A stretch of DNA of 64,000 nt. Source: Mesorhizobium sp. 131-2-1. GTDB taxonomy: Bacteria > Pseudomonadota > Alphaproteobacteria > Rhizobiales > Rhizobiaceae. The DNA lies in assembly GCF_016756535.1 (NCBI RefSeq), contig NZ_AP023248.1, positions 124,001 through 188,000 of the forward strand, in the 5' to 3' direction. The translations under genes and the position numbers were made by a program. The stretch's first letter is position 1. Each line of letters opens with the position of its first letter. Below are positions 51,554-61,713 of the stretch, in pieces. The notes under the pieces were generated by a model, which had not been told where the DNA came from, did not search any database, and worked only from the letters and a program-made list of their open reading frames with translations.

Positions 51554-53071
51554 CTAAAGGTCTTCGCGACCTGCACTGGCAGTGCCCAATTCGGAAACGC
51601 TCATCCGCTGAAAAGCGCCCTGGCCGAGATGGACCCAGCTCTTGCCGACGGACGTTGCCAAAAAGCCGTCAGCATACCCACTTTCGATTTCCTGCTGCGG
51701 ATTGGTTGGCAAGACGAGCGTTTTCATCAGCACATAATATAGCCCCACACCGAGCGGGAAGCCGATGATAAAGGCATAATCTGAATAGTATGCAGCGATA
51801 CCGCCCGCGATCACCCAGGCGATCATCCCGGCCCAGTTGACGCCACCGGTATACCGAAATTGCCCGGTCATGCTGTAGAGATCGGGCACATTCAACCGAC
51901 GCCGCCGGATCAGGTAATAGTCAGCCGTCATGATGCCGCCGATCGCCGACAGGAAGGCGCCGTAGTAGCCGAGGAAGACGAAGAGATTGTTGAGGATCAG
52001 CCACGGGAAGCACAGCGTGCCGATGATGCCGGCTAATGCGACGCCGAGCTTATAGTTGATGAAGCGCGGCGAAAGATTGACCAATGTCAGGGCAGATGGG
52101 ATCAAGTTCGCTGCAGTATTCGTTGACCATTGTGCCAAAACGACCAGCACCAATAGCATGATCAGGGCGAAGCCTTGGCTCTCGGCCTGGATGACCTCGA
52201 TGGGGTTCCAGTTACCGGTGGCGATAAACGATATGCCGCCGATGCCGGCGATCATAGCCTGGGTGAGCGGAAGGGCAAGCAGTTGCGCTGCGAAAATGCT
52301 TTTGTTGCGCTTTAGAAAGGCTCTTGCACCAGGTTCGGTCTTCACGAAACGCGTGAGGTTCGGAATGTCTATCGCCATCGTCGACCAGAAGCCGAGATTG
52401 GCAACGAAAAGCACGATGAGCGACATATGGCCTTCGGCATGGAAGTTCCAGATGTTCAGTCCTTTGGTCTGGGCAAGGCCGTCGAGTGTGAAATACATCC
52501 ATACGGAGATCGCAATGATGCATGGCGCAGCCAGTGCAGCCAGCCTTTCGATCGCCTTGATTCCGTAAGCCGTGTTGACGACCTGGATTATGCCAAAGGC
52601 GGCATACCAGACGAACCAGTTGTCGAAACCGAGGAAGTGGGAGCCGATGCCATTGAGCGCCAGCGCCCCAAGATAGGTTTGGATACCGAACCACATCGAG
52701 GCGACAAGGCCGCGCGAAATAGCCGGCAGGTGCGTTCCGTGAATACCGAAAGGTGCACGCAGATAGACGGCGAACGGCAGGCCATGCTCGGTGCCGATGT
52801 CTGCGGTCAGAAGCATGAACAGGCCGATGCCGATATTGGCGAGGAAGATGGTCAGGATGACGCCTGTCAGAGAAACCCCTCCGCCGACACCGGTGGCGCC
52901 GAGCGAGTAGGTCGCGATGATGACGGCGATACCGATCCAGATCCAAGCATAGCCCAACATTGTGATAGGCCGCTGGCCAAGACTTGTAGGCAGGATCGAT
53001 TCCTCGATGAGCGTGCTTCGCTCACGCTCGACTGATACCGTTTGAGCTGCAATAGTCACGGGTTCCTCCAT
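51554..53071 (-). CDS. NCS1-family nucleobase/hydantoin permease
   Basis: A 505-residue inner-membrane protein with about 12 helices of the NCS1 (nucleobase:cation symporter-1) family, which includes the hydantoin carrier Mhp1. Seen are LGYAWIWIGIAVIIATYSLGA, TEHGLPFAVYLRAPFGIHG, SMWFGIQTYLGALALNGIG, FWSTMAIDIPNLTRFVK, WSTNTAANLIPSALTLV and GGIMTADYYLIRRRR. It is the last gene of the run amidase-hyuA-hyuB-permease, so uptake of N-methylhydantoin, creatinine or a similar compound is the most likely role. The start at ATG 53071 has no strong ribosome site. Confidence 0.88.
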   Translation of the reverse strand: MEEPVTIAAQTVSVERERSTLIEESILPTSLGQRPITMLGYAWIWIGIAVIIATYSLGATGVGGGVSLTGVILTIFLANIGIGLFMLLTADIGTEHGLPFAVYLRAPFGIHGTHLPAISRGLVASMWFGIQTYLGALALNGIGSHFLGFDNWFVWYAAFGIIQVVNTAYGIKAIERLAALAAPCIIAISVWMYFTLDGLAQTKGLNIWNFHAEGHMSLIVLFVANLGFWSTMAIDIPNLTRFVKTEPGARAFLKRNKSIFAAQLLALPLTQAMIAGIGGISFIATGNWNPIEVIQAESQGFALIMLLVLVVLAQWSTNTAANLIPSALTLVNLSPRFINYKLGVALAGIIGTLCFPWLILNNLFVFLGYYGAFLSAIGGIMTADYYLIRRRRLNVPDLYSMTGQFRYTGGVNWAGMIAWVIAGGIAAYYSDYAFIIGFPLGVGLYYVLMKTLVLPTNPQQEIESGYADGFLATSVGKSWVHLGQGAFQRMSVSELGTASAGREDL

Positions 53072-53129
53072 CTAGGGTTGCAAATCTTTTCGTGTTTTTT
53101 GCGGATGCGAGTCTCGCTTCGTGACGAAC

Positions 53130-54929
53130 CTATGCCTGGTTCTTGGCTGCTCTGAGCTTCGCGGTAGCTTCGATGTCGACTGTTTCCTCCTCGACATCGA
53201 CAACCACGCCATAGACTTCGCGGGCATGGTCGGCGGAATAAAAGCCGTCCAGAACGTCTTCGAGCACCTTTTGAGCAGGCCGTTTCAGCGGCGAGCCGTA
53301 GCCGCCACCGTTGGGACTGTAGTAGGCCATCGCGTCATTGGCCTCGACGGCCAGGCCGGAGAACTTCGAATACATCTCGCGCGCACCAGCCGGGTTCGCC
53401 GTGTTGTAAACGACGCATTTGCCAACCGCGCCCTCGGTTCCGCCGAACACTCCCCAAGGAGCCTCCTTGTGGCGTTCGGATTCGTGGGTGATGAAGCCGG
53501 AGGAAAGCACGCGCTGCGCCTTGATCACGCCAAGGCCGCCGCGGAACTCGCCGGCGCCCGGCGGCATGTCGTCGCGAAGCTCATAGCGGTCGCAGATCAT
53601 TGGAATGTGCATGGCCAGATCCTCGAGCGGATTGTTGCGCGTGTTGGCCATCAGATTGTCGATGCTGTCCGGACCGTCGGAGCGCGGCCGCCCGCCATAC
53701 GCGCCTTCGTTCACTTCCAGGAACACCCAGTAGTCGCCGCTTGGACGCACGCCGGAATAGGCGGCGAAGGAGATCGAGGCTGAACTGCCGGCGATCACGG
53801 TTTCGGGCATCACCGGCGCGAGCGCCTTGATGATCAAGTCGATCATGCGGTTGCACTGGGTGAAACGGGCTTCGGCCGAAGCCGGCGCCTTCGGATTGAA
53901 GATCGAACCCAGCGGCGCGATCACGTTGATCGGCCGGAACGAACCTTCGTTGGATGGCACGCGGACATCCGAAGTGTAGGCGTCGAGCAGCAGTTTACGA
54001 AAGGCCGCATAGGCCGCAACCTTGGTGGATCCTTCGAACGGCACGTTGTAGGCGGTCGGCGTCTGGTCAGCCGACCCGGTCAGGTCGACATCGAGTTCGT
54101 CGCCCTTCACCCGGATCGTGACTTTGACCTTCAACTGCTTGTCGCGATTGCGGCCGTCATCGTCGAGCCACCCTTCAGCCGTGTACTCTCCATCCGGAAT
54201 GTCGGAGATGCGGTTGCGCATCATGCGCTCGGCGTAGTCCATCAACTGATTCGCTGCCTGGAAGACGATGTCTTCGCCGAATTTTTCGATCAGCTCAACG
54301 AAGCGTTTGGCGCCAAGACGAGCCGAGGCGACCTGCGCTTCGATGTCGCTGACCAGTTGCTGTGCCGCGCGGCTGTTATTGCGGATGAAGTTCCAGATGG
54401 CATTGTTTGGCTGGCCCTTGCGGTAAAGCTTGGTGCCGGCAAACAGCATGCCTTCGGCGAAAACGTCAGGCACGTCGATGATGAGGCCCGGTGTCGCCGC
54501 ACCGATATCGACATGATGGGCCGTATTTCCGGCGAAACCGACCAGACGGCCGCCATAGAACACAGGCACGACGATGGCGAGGTCGGGGGAATGGCTCGAC
54601 CCGTGGTATGGATGGTTGTGGACGACCACGTCGCCCTCATACCATTCGCCGTCTTCCAGCGTCGCCCGGATACCGCGGAGGTAACCGGGAATCGAGCCGA
54701 TGTGCATCGGGGTCGATTCGGACTCGCAAAGCGTGTTGAAGTCGACATCGAATAGTCCGGCGCCGAGATCCTCGGACTCACGAATGATGGACGAAAAGGA
54801 CATGCGATAAAGCACATGCGCCATCTCTTCCGCGATGGTTTCGAACGAGCCGCGGAGCACCTGCAAGGTGATCGGATCGATTTCCGCCGGCGTTTCCTTT
54901 AGCGCCACTGCCTGGGCCATGCTTATCAT
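53130..54929 (-). CDS. hyuB: Hydantoinase B / N-methylhydantoinase subunit
   Basis: A 599-residue HyuB-family protein. Seen are EIDPITLQVLRGSFETIAEEM, SSIIRESEDLGAGLFD, NHPYHGSSHSPDLAIVVPVF shortened to HPYHGSSHSPD, GNTAHHVDIGA, RFTQCNRMIDLI, YEGVRP-like YSGVRPSGDYWVF and ELRDDMPPGAGEFRGGLGV. With HyuA it forms the ATP-dependent enzyme that opens N-methylhydantoin (or 5-oxoproline, or acetone in carboxylase relatives). GGGAGG lies seven bases before ATG 54929, which is 17 bases after the hyuA stop. The neighbouring N-carbamoylsarcosine amidase makes the N-methylhydantoin reading the best. Confidence 0.9.
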   Translation of the reverse strand: MISMAQAVALKETPAEIDPITLQVLRGSFETIAEEMAHVLYRMSFSSIIRESEDLGAGLFDVDFNTLCESESTPMHIGSIPGYLRGIRATLEDGEWYEGDVVVHNHPYHGSSHSPDLAIVVPVFYGGRLVGFAGNTAHHVDIGAATPGLIIDVPDVFAEGMLFAGTKLYRKGQPNNAIWNFIRNNSRAAQQLVSDIEAQVASARLGAKRFVELIEKFGEDIVFQAANQLMDYAERMMRNRISDIPDGEYTAEGWLDDDGRNRDKQLKVKVTIRVKGDELDVDLTGSADQTPTAYNVPFEGSTKVAAYAAFRKLLLDAYTSDVRVPSNEGSFRPINVIAPLGSIFNPKAPASAEARFTQCNRMIDLIIKALAPVMPETVIAGSSASISFAAYSGVRPSGDYWVFLEVNEGAYGGRPRSDGPDSIDNLMANTRNNPLEDLAMHIPMICDRYELRDDMPPGAGEFRGGLGVIKAQRVLSSGFITHESERHKEAPWGVFGGTEGAVGKCVVYNTANPAGAREMYSKFSGLAVEANDAMAYYSPNGGGYGSPLKRPAQKVLEDVLDGFYSADHAREVYGVVVDVEEETVDIEATAKLRAAKNQA

Positions 54930-54946
54930 GAAAAATCCTCCCTTTC

Positions 54947-57028
54947 TCAGGCAACGCCGGCGCGATGGACACGCGTGTTACCGTATTCGAGCGTTTCGGC
55001 GACATAGCCGGGCGGCACCAATGTCGTTGAGTCATGCTGAACAAGAATTGCTGGCCCACTGACCCGATCGCCCGCGTAAAGCTTGGTGCGGTCATAGCGC
55101 GGTGTCTCCAACGTGCGTCCGTCGTCGAAAGTCGTGGCCCTCACGAACATCAGCGCACGGTCGATGCTGGAGCCGTCGGTCGGCCGGACCTTAGGCACTT
55201 GAAGCCGTTCGATGGCCGCACGGCCGATCACTCGCAGCGTAATCAGTTCTACCTCCCGGTCGCGGTAACTGTAGCCGTAGTCGAGCTGATGCTGGTCGTG
55301 GAAACTTCCGATGATGCTCGCCTTGGTGACCTGTGTGACCAGCCCCTTGGGCATCGTTGCGCGAAGCTCGAAACCTTGGCCGTGATAGCGGCATTCGGCG
55401 ACGATCTCGATTAGTTGCTTCTCGCGCGGTATTCCGTCATCGTCGAGTTCGGCGACAACTCGGGCGCGCAGCGTTTCAGCGGCGCGATTGATGCGATCCA
55501 GGTCGCTATTGCCTGCAGCGTTCAATTCGACGATCACGGCTTCGGTATGCTCGTACTGCAAGTCGGTCTTCAAAAGACCAACCGCCGCAGTGATGCCCGG
55601 CGCGACAGGGACGATGACGTCCTTGGCCGAAATCGCCTCGGCCAGCGCTACACCATGCAAAGGCCCGGCGCCCCCGAAAGGCAGGATCGAGAACTCCCGA
55701 GGGTCGATTCCGCGCGCCACCGAGTTGGAGCGAATGGCCAGCGCCATATTGTTGTTGATGATCTTGATGATGCCGAGCGCGGCATCCTTGACGGACATGC
55801 CGAGCGGCTTGGCGATCTTTTCTTCGATCGCCTTTTTCGAAAGATCCGGATCGAGCTTGAGGTCGCCGCCCAGAACCAGGTCTGGGTCGAGCCGGCCGAG
55901 CACGATCTGCGCATCCGTGACGGTCGGTTCCGTGCCGCCGCGCCCGTAGCATGCCGGACCGGGTTCGGAACCGGCCGAACGCGGACCAACGTTGAAAGCG
56001 CCGGCCTCGTCGATATAGGCGACGGAGCCGCCGCCGGCGCCGATGGTGACGAGATCGATCATCGGGGTCAGAACCGGATGACCTGAGACAAAGGTGTCGC
56101 GTGGATTCATGATCTTCACGCGGCCGTCCGGAATGGTGCTGATATCGGCGGAGGTGCCACCGATGTCGACCGTGATAACGTTCTTGACACCGGCCATTAC
56201 GCCTTCCGAGGCGCCGCCGATGACACCGCCGGCTGGTCCGGACATCAGGATGCGGACCGGGCGCGTGGCGCAGGATTCCACCGTGGAGACGCCGCCATTT
56301 GACTGCATGATACGCAGCTTCGACGAAACGCCTGCTTCGCGCAGCTTCGATTCCAGATCGCGCAGGTAGAAGGCGGTTTTCGGTCCGACATAGCAATTCA
56401 TCGCCGCCGTCGAAAAGCGCTCGTATTCACGCATGACATTGGCGACTTCGCTCGACAGCGTCACATAGGCGTCGGGCATTTCTTCCAGGACAATTTCCTT
56501 GGCGCGACGCTCATGCTGGTCGTTAAGAAAGGAAAACATGAAGCCGACGACGATGGAATTGATGCCGCGCTTCTTGAAAATCTTGATCGCATCGCGGACT
56601 TCCTGCTCATTGAGCTCGGTCTCTACCTCGCCCTTGGGAGGCAAGATGCGTTCCGAAATCGCGATCCTGTTGCGGCGTTTCACCAGCGGCTGGTCCTGCC
56701 ACGGAACGGTGAAGTGAAGGGAAAAATTGTAGGGCCGCTTGTGCCGGCCGATATGCAAGATATCGCGGAAGCCGCGCGTCGTCAGCATGCCGGTTTCCGA
56801 GCCATTGTGCTCGATGGTGATGTTGGTGGCGGTGGTCGTGCCGTGGACGATGACGTCGACATCGGCTGTGTCGATGCCGGCGATGTGGCAGATGCCCCTG
56901 ACACCATCGACAACGCCAATCGATTGATTTTTCAAGGTCGTCGGAACCTTGTGATAGAACACGCCCCTGGCGCATTCGAGTACGAGGTCGGTATTGGTTC
57001 CGCCTACATCCACGCCTATGCGAGCCAT
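54947..57028 (-). CDS. hyuA: Hydantoinase A / N-methylhydantoinase ATP-binding subunit
   Basis: A 693-residue HyuA-family protein. It starts MARIGVDVGGTNTDLVLE, an actin-like ATP motif, with VIVHGTTTATNITIEHNG, RRNRIAISERILPPKGEVET, VSLSSE-type VTLSSEVANVMREYERFSTA, GGVIGGASEGVMAG, TVDIGGTSADIS and FGGAGPLHGVALAEAI. ATG 57028 has AAAGGAGGAAATAGT directly before it, a strong ribosome site, so the longer reading to 57370 is rejected. It is preceded by a strong intrinsic terminator at 57045-57073. It supplies the ATP-hydrolysing half of N-methylhydantoin amidohydrolase, producing N-carbamoylsarcosine. Confidence 0.92.
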   Translation of the reverse strand: MARIGVDVGGTNTDLVLECARGVFYHKVPTTLKNQSIGVVDGVRGICHIAGIDTADVDVIVHGTTTATNITIEHNGSETGMLTTRGFRDILHIGRHKRPYNFSLHFTVPWQDQPLVKRRNRIAISERILPPKGEVETELNEQEVRDAIKIFKKRGINSIVVGFMFSFLNDQHERRAKEIVLEEMPDAYVTLSSEVANVMREYERFSTAAMNCYVGPKTAFYLRDLESKLREAGVSSKLRIMQSNGGVSTVESCATRPVRILMSGPAGGVIGGASEGVMAGVKNVITVDIGGTSADISTIPDGRVKIMNPRDTFVSGHPVLTPMIDLVTIGAGGGSVAYIDEAGAFNVGPRSAGSEPGPACYGRGGTEPTVTDAQIVLGRLDPDLVLGGDLKLDPDLSKKAIEEKIAKPLGMSVKDAALGIIKIINNNMALAIRSNSVARGIDPREFSILPFGGAGPLHGVALAEAISAKDVIVPVAPGITAAVGLLKTDLQYEHTEAVIVELNAAGNSDLDRINRAAETLRARVVAELDDDGIPREKQLIEIVAECRYHGQGFELRATMPKGLVTQVTKASIIGSFHDQHQLDYGYSYRDREVELITLRVIGRAAIERLQVPKVRPTDGSSIDRALMFVRATTFDDGRTLETPRYDRTKLYAGDRVSGPAILVQHDSTTLVPPGYVAETLEYGNTRVHRAGVA

Positions 57029-57044
57029 ACTATTTCCTCCTTTG

Positions 57045-57073
57045 AAAAAAAGCGCGCCCCAAGGGACGCGCCC
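57045..57073 (-). terminator. Strong intrinsic terminator/attenuator between amidase and hyuA
   Basis: On the minus strand GCGCGTCCC (57071-57063) pairs with GGGGCGCGC (57060-57052; one G-T pair) around a two-base loop and is followed directly by seven T. It begins just after the amidase stop, and its T-run touches the hyuA ribosome site. It would make the amidase transcript end before hyuA unless read through, setting unequal expression or acting as a regulated attenuator. Confidence 0.75.
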
Positions 57074-57077
57074 GATT

Positions 57078-57800
57078 CTACTCAGCCGCAATACGCGTGG
57101 CGTTGACGGTATTGAGGTAGTCAACGCACTCGTCGACGCTGTGGACGTCGGCGAACTTCGCGTCGATGTCGTAGAGGTTCCAGGCGACGGCGCCTGGGAC
57201 GCGATCACCGATACATTCGCGCACTGCAATGGTGCGGAAGCCATCGGCGAGCCCGTCACAAATCGTGGTACGAACACAGGCAGTGGCCGTGACGCCGGTG
57301 ACGAGGATGGTGTCGACGCCAGCAGCGCGCAGCAGGCCCGCAAGGCCGGTGCCGTGGAACGAGCTCGCACGCTTCTTCAGCATCGTATACTCGCCTTCGA
57401 TGGGCGCGATACGCGAGTCGATCGCCCACAGGTCCTTGTTTTTCAAATCGACGACATCGATCGGGATCTTGCAGTGCCACAGGCCCATATCAGTGAAGCC
57501 CGCGTTGCGATCGGTGATCTCATAGGCCGTGGTCACGTGTATGACCGGATGACCGTTAGCGCGGCAAGCCTTCAGAAGGCGCTGCATGCCTGGAATGATT
57601 TCCTGGTCCATGGCTTCCTGATCGCAGGTGAACGGATTGCCGGGGCGCGTCCAGGCATTGGCCAAATCGACGCTGATCAAGGCTGGCCGTTTGCCGAAGC
57701 CAACACGGCGTTGAAAGCCGCGCTCCTGATATATTTTGGTCGAGGCTTCAAAGGCCTGCTGCAGCATGCGGTCGAGTTCTTTGTTGTCTACGTCACTCAT
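57078..57800 (-). CDS. N-carbamoylsarcosine amidase-like cysteine hydrolase
   Basis: A 240-residue isochorismatase-fold hydrolase. The catalytic set of N-carbamoylsarcosine amidase is present: D45 in ISVDLANAW, a lysine in TMLKKRASSF (142/143) and the nucleophile C175 in TGVTATACVRTT. TRPGNPFTCD and DRVPGAVAWNLYDIDAKFADV are also typical of this enzyme. It splits N-carbamoylsarcosine into sarcosine, CO2 and ammonia. AGAGGA lies before ATG 57800. It is the first gene of the run amidase-hyuA-hyuB-permease and is divergent from the LysR gene. Its product sarcosine is the substrate of the sox genes encoded at 61.7-64 kb. Confidence 0.88.
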   Translation of the reverse strand: MSDVDNKELDRMLQQAFEASTKIYQERGFQRRVGFGKRPALISVDLANAWTRPGNPFTCDQEAMDQEIIPGMQRLLKACRANGHPVIHVTTAYEITDRNAGFTDMGLWHCKIPIDVVDLKNKDLWAIDSRIAPIEGEYTMLKKRASSFHGTGLAGLLRAAGVDTILVTGVTATACVRTTICDGLADGFRTIAVRECIGDRVPGAVAWNLYDIDAKFADVHSVDECVDYLNTVNATRIAAE

Positions 57801-57914
57801 AGCGGTTCCTCTTGATCGGCCGCGACAGCCGGCCTTGATTGCGATCCGATGACCTGCGGGTCGATCCCGTCTGGTTACCGAGCGAGAACATGGCGCACGG
57901 CAACTGCGAACTGA

Positions 57915-57931
57915 ATTGGTGTGTTGCCAAT
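57915..57931. promoter_or_regulatory. Candidate LysR box
   Basis: ATTGG-N7-CCAAT, a perfect dyad containing the T-N11-A core of LysR sites. It lies in the divergent region between the amidase operon (start 57800) and lysR (start 57993). Confidence 0.6.
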
Positions 57932-57992
57932 TATTGTTGCGCGAAACGCATCAATCGATAGATTGCCGTCTGGCTGATATTGGACGTGCGCA

Positions 57993-58892
57993 ATGGACCC
58001 GGAAGCCGGCCTTGAACTGACGCATTCCTTCGTCATCGTCGCGGAGGAACTGAGCTTCAGGCGTAGTGCCGAAAGGCTCAATCTCGATCAGTCGGCGCTG
58101 ACCCGACGGATCCAGAAGCTGGAGCACATTCTTGGATTCGCGCTCTTCGAACGCACCACGCGTGAGGTTTCGCTGACCCCGGCGGGGCGCTCCTTCTATG
58201 AGGAGAACGCCCAGTTGCTGCAGAATTATTCGCGTTCGGTGAAAGCAGCAAAACTGGTCGCCGAAGGCAAGACCGGCGTTCTGCGCCTCGCCTACATGGC
58301 CTTCGCGGCGACCGAACTGATGCCGCATGCGGTGTCGCGGTTCCGACGGCTCTACCCGCACGTTGACGTCAATTTGCGTTACATCCGCACGCAGGGCCAG
58401 AAGCTGGCGCTCGCGCATGACGAGGTCGACATCGGCTACATGATCGGCCCATTCGACCACAGCGATTTCCACAGCCTCCTCCTCACCGCTGATCCGCTCT
58501 ATGTGGTGACGCCGAGAAATCACCGCTTTACCCGGCTGCACGAGGTACGCCCGGCGGATCTAGCCGAAGAGGAGTTGATCCTCGGCGACATGATCGAATG
58601 GGAGGCTTATCGGTGGCGGCTCAACGATATGTTCTCCGGCGAAGGCGTGCCGCTCAACATCAAGCTCGAGGCATCCAACACACTCGCCTTGCTCGGCCTG
58701 GTGGCGGCGGGCCTTGGTGTGACGGTCTATCCAGAGAGCCTGATCGGCTTTCTGGGACGCAATGTCGAGGTTCGTCCGATCATACACCCCGACTTCCGTA
58801 TCCAGACGGTCCTTGTCTGGAAGCGCGCCAACCGGGCAAAGGCGGTCCGGCATTTTGTCGAAGTCGCGAAAAACCTTCCCGCGCGCGGCTGA
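57993..58892 (+). CDS. LysR-family regulator of the hydantoin/creatinine operon
   Basis: A 299-residue LysR protein. The DNA-binding domain is LTHSFVIVAEELSFRRSAERLNLDQSALTRRIQKLE shortened to EELSFRRSAERLNLDQSALTR, with LFERTTREVSLTPAG. The effector domain has LRLAYMAFAATELMPHAVSRFRRLYPHV shortened to LMPHAVSRFRRLYPHV, IGYMIGPFDHSDFHSL, LEASNTLALLGLVAAGLGVTVYP and HPDFRIQTVLVWKR. It is divergent from the amidase-hyuAB-permease operon and convergent with sdaA, whose stop is 25 bases away. It probably activates the operon in response to N-methylhydantoin, creatinine or sarcosine. Confidence 0.88.
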   Translation: MDPEAGLELTHSFVIVAEELSFRRSAERLNLDQSALTRRIQKLEHILGFALFERTTREVSLTPAGRSFYEENAQLLQNYSRSVKAAKLVAEGKTGVLRLAYMAFAATELMPHAVSRFRRLYPHVDVNLRYIRTQGQKLALAHDEVDIGYMIGPFDHSDFHSLLLTADPLYVVTPRNHRFTRLHEVRPADLAEEELILGDMIEWEAYRWRLNDMFSGEGVPLNIKLEASNTLALLGLVAAGLGVTVYPESLIGFLGRNVEVRPIIHPDFRIQTVLVWKRANRAKAVRHFVEVAKNLPARG

Positions 58893-58917
58893 GCCTGCCT
58901 ATCCTTGGGAGCGTTGC

Positions 58918-60315
58918 TCAGCATTCCGGCAGGTTGACGGCGAGGCCGCCGAGGCTTGTTTCCTTGAATTTCGTGCTCATCTCGACGCCGGTCTGGCGCA
59001 TCGCCTCGATGCAATTATCGAGCGGCATGAAATGCGAGCCGTCTCCTCGCAGCGCGAGCGACGCGGCCGCCACCGCCTTGGTAGCACCGATGCCGTTGCG
59101 CTCGATACAGGGCACCTGGACAAGCCCCCTGACCGGATCGCAAGTCATGCCAAGGTGGTGTTCAAGCGCGATTTCAGCCGCATTTTCCACTTGCTCCGGT
59201 GTACCCCCGAGAACGGCGCATAGCCCAGCGGCGGCCATTGCGGCAGCCGACCCAACCTCGCCCTGGCAACCAGCTTCCGCGCCCGAGATCGAGGCGTTGT
59301 GCTTGATCAGCCCGCCGATCGCAGCGGCAGTCAAGAGGAACTCAGACACCCTCGCCGGGTCGGCGCCGACGCAGTGGTCAAGATAGTAGCGCAGCACCGC
59401 CGGCACGACCCCGGCCGCGCCATTGGTCGGCGCGGTGACCACTTTGCCACCGGCCGCATTCTCCTCATTCACCGCCATGGCATAGACGCTGAGCCAATCG
59501 GAAGCGACATGCGGTTGCGCGCGGTTCGAGCCGCGTTCCTGCTCAAGTTGCTGAAGGATTTTCTTGGCGCGCCGCTTGACGCGAAGGCCGCCGGGAAGTT
59601 CGCCGTCAAGCGCAAGCCCGCGGTCGATGCAGCCGTTCATCGTCGTCCAGATGCGCGCGATGCCCTCGTCGAGGTCGCGCGGCTGGCGCACCACGAGTTC
59701 ATTGGCCCGTTTCATCGCCGCGATCGAAAGACCACTGTGCCTGGCCATAAGCAGCATCGACGCCGCTGTGTCGAACGGATAAGGCCAGCGAGCAACCTCG
59801 CCGGCAGGTGTCGCCTCAGATGCTTCCCGCTCTGCCGCCGTGACGACGAAGCCGCCGCCGATCGAGTAGAAGGTTTCGGCGAAGTACAGACGGGTATCCG
59901 CGTCGAAAGCTTCGAAAACAAGCCCGTTGGCGTGGCCGGGCAACGCCGGCCCGTAGTTGAACACGACGTCAAGACCCGGATCGAACGAAAGCGGCGGCAG
60001 ATCGACAGGCCGCAGCGTCTTGGTGCGTTGCAGATCCATGAGCCGCGATTCCGCCTCACCCGGGTCGAGATCAGCTGGCGTGTAACCGAGCAGTCCGGTT
60101 GCCACGGCACGATCCGTCGTGTGGCCCTTGCCGGTGAAGGCCAATGAACCATAGAGCGTAACGCGCAAGCTGGCCGGCTTAGATGTTTCGCCACGCGCTA
60201 CCGCGTGCTTGTTCAGCGATTGCAGGAAACGGACCGCTGCCGTCATCGGGCCCATCGTGTGCGAGGACGACGGACCAATGCCGATCTTGAACATGTCGAA
60301 TACACTGAGAAACAT
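58918..60315 (-). CDS. sdaA: L-serine ammonia-lyase (iron-sulfur type)
   Basis: A 465-residue SdaA-type serine dehydratase. Seen are the N-terminal [40 protein letters not shown]-like [48 protein letters not shown] (shortened: [12 protein letters not shown]), [22 protein letters not shown] ([11 protein letters not shown]) and [11 protein letters not shown] at the end. The three cysteines for the 4Fe-4S cluster are in place. It converts serine to pyruvate and ammonia. ATG 60315 has GGAG eight bases upstream; ATG 60333 has none. It is the last gene of the run soxA-soxG-glyA-sdaA. Confidence 0.93.
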   Translation of the reverse strand: MFLSVFDMFKIGIGPSSSHTMGPMTAAVRFLQSLNKHAVARGETSKPASLRVTLYGSLAFTGKGHTTDRAVATGLLGYTPADLDPGEAESRLMDLQRTKTLRPVDLPPLSFDPGLDVVFNYGPALPGHANGLVFEAFDADTRLYFAETFYSIGGGFVVTAAEREASEATPAGEVARWPYPFDTAASMLLMARHSGLSIAAMKRANELVVRQPRDLDEGIARIWTTMNGCIDRGLALDGELPGGLRVKRRAKKILQQLEQERGSNRAQPHVASDWLSVYAMAVNEENAAGGKVVTAPTNGAAGVVPAVLRYYLDHCVGADPARVSEFLLTAAAIGGLIKHNASISGAEAGCQGEVGSAAAMAAAGLCAVLGGTPEQVENAAEIALEHHLGMTCDPVRGLVQVPCIERNGIGATKAVAAASLALRGDGSHFMPLDNCIEAMRQTGVEMSTKFKETSLGGLAVNLPEC

Positions 60316-60421
60316 CTGACTGCTCCGACCCATCAGGCTGGCGAATTAGGCGTGCATCACCAGGCCGCCCTGCCGGGTGGACAGGGCACATTTCGCGAAA
60401 GATTTGGCCATTGAACCGGCG

Positions 60422-61696
60422 CTACTGGTAAATAGGAAAACGGCGGCAGAGGTCGCGGACTTCGGCCAGAACCTTCTCTTCGACTGCGCGATTGCCCTCC
60501 GGCCCAGCCTCGGCGAGTGCATCGATCACCGACAGGATCAATGCACCGATCCGCCGGAATTCCTTTTCGCCGAAGCCGCGTGTCGTGCCGGCCGAGGTGC
60601 CGAGCCGCACGCCGGATGTGACGGCCGGTTTTTCCGGATCGAAGGGGATCGAGTTCTTGTTGCAGGTCAGTCCGGCACGCTCCAGTGCCTGCTCGGCATC
60701 CCGGCCCTTGACACCCTTCGGCCTCAAGTCGACCAGCACCATGTGGCAGTCCGTCCCGCCCGAGACAATGTCGAGGCCGCCCGAAATCAGCGTCTCGCAG
60801 AGCACCCTGGCATTGCCGATCACCTGTCCGGCGTAGGTCTTGAAGTCGGGCCGTAACGCCTCGCCGAAAGCGACCGCCTTGGCGGCGATGACATGCATAA
60901 GCGGCCCGCCCTGATTGCCGGGAAACACCGCCGAGTTGAACTTCTTCGCTAACGCCTCATCATTGGTCAGGATCATTCCGCCGCGGGGGCCGCGGAGCGT
61001 CTTGTGCGTCGTGGTGGTAACGACATGGGCGTGCGGCAGCGGATCGGGATAGAGGCCGGCGGCGATCAACCCGGCATAGTGGGCCATGTCGACCATCAGA
61101 TAGGCGCCGACCTCGTCGGCTATGCGCCGGAAGGCGGCGAAATCGATGGCGCGTGGATAGGCCGAGGCGCCGGCGATGATGAGCTTCGGCCGGGCTTCCA
61201 GCGCTCCCTGCCTGAGCAGCTCGTAGTCTATCTGCTGGTCCGACAAGCGCACCTCGTAGCTGACAACGTCAAACCATTTGCCCGACATCGTCACTGGCGA
61301 GCCGTGGGTGAGATGCCCGCCATGCGCCAACGACATGCCCATGATGCGGTCGCCCGGCTTGAGCAGCGCTAGGAACACCGCCTGGTTGGCCTGCGCGCCC
61401 GAATGCGGTTGGACATTGGCGAAGCCAGCGCCGAACAGCTTCTTCGCCCGGTCAATGGCAATCGTCTCGACCTCGTCGACGAATTCGCAGCCGCCATAAT
61501 AGCGGCGGCCCGGATAGCCCTCGGCATATTTGTTGGTCAGCACCGACCCTTGCGCCAAAAGCACGTCGTTCGAGACGATGTTTTCGGACGCAATCAGTTC
61601 GATCTGGTTCATCTGTCGATCTAACTCGCGGCCGATGGAGGCCGCGATCTCGGCGTCGCCGAGCGTTGCATTCAAATGGGTTTGGTGGACGGTCAT
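60422..61696 (-). CDS. glyA: Serine hydroxymethyltransferase
   Basis: A 424-residue fold-type I PLP enzyme. Seen are [33 protein letters not shown] ([16 protein letters not shown]), [28 protein letters not shown], the PLP lysine K232 in [16 protein letters not shown] and [12 protein letters not shown]. It interconverts glycine plus methylene-tetrahydrofolate and serine. It lies between soxG (17-base gap) and sdaA (about 105 bases). Heterotetrameric sarcosine oxidase releases glycine and methylene-tetrahydrofolate, exactly the two substrates of GlyA, so this copy is probably dedicated to sarcosine catabolism. Confidence 0.95.
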   Translation of the reverse strand: MTVHQTHLNATLGDAEIAASIGRELDRQMNQIELIASENIVSNDVLLAQGSVLTNKYAEGYPGRRYYGGCEFVDEVETIAIDRAKKLFGAGFANVQPHSGAQANQAVFLALLKPGDRIMGMSLAHGGHLTHGSPVTMSGKWFDVVSYEVRLSDQQIDYELLRQGALEARPKLIIAGASAYPRAIDFAAFRRIADEVGAYLMVDMAHYAGLIAAGLYPDPLPHAHVVTTTTHKTLRGPRGGMILTNDEALAKKFNSAVFPGNQGGPLMHVIAAKAVAFGEALRPDFKTYAGQVIGNARVLCETLISGGLDIVSGGTDCHMVLVDLRPKGVKGRDAEQALERAGLTCNKNSIPFDPEKPAVTSGVRLGTSAGTTRGFGEKEFRRIGALILSVIDALAEAGPEGNRAVEEKVLAEVRDLCRRFPIYQ

Positions 61697-61713
61697 TTCC
61701 TTGTCCTTTGTTC

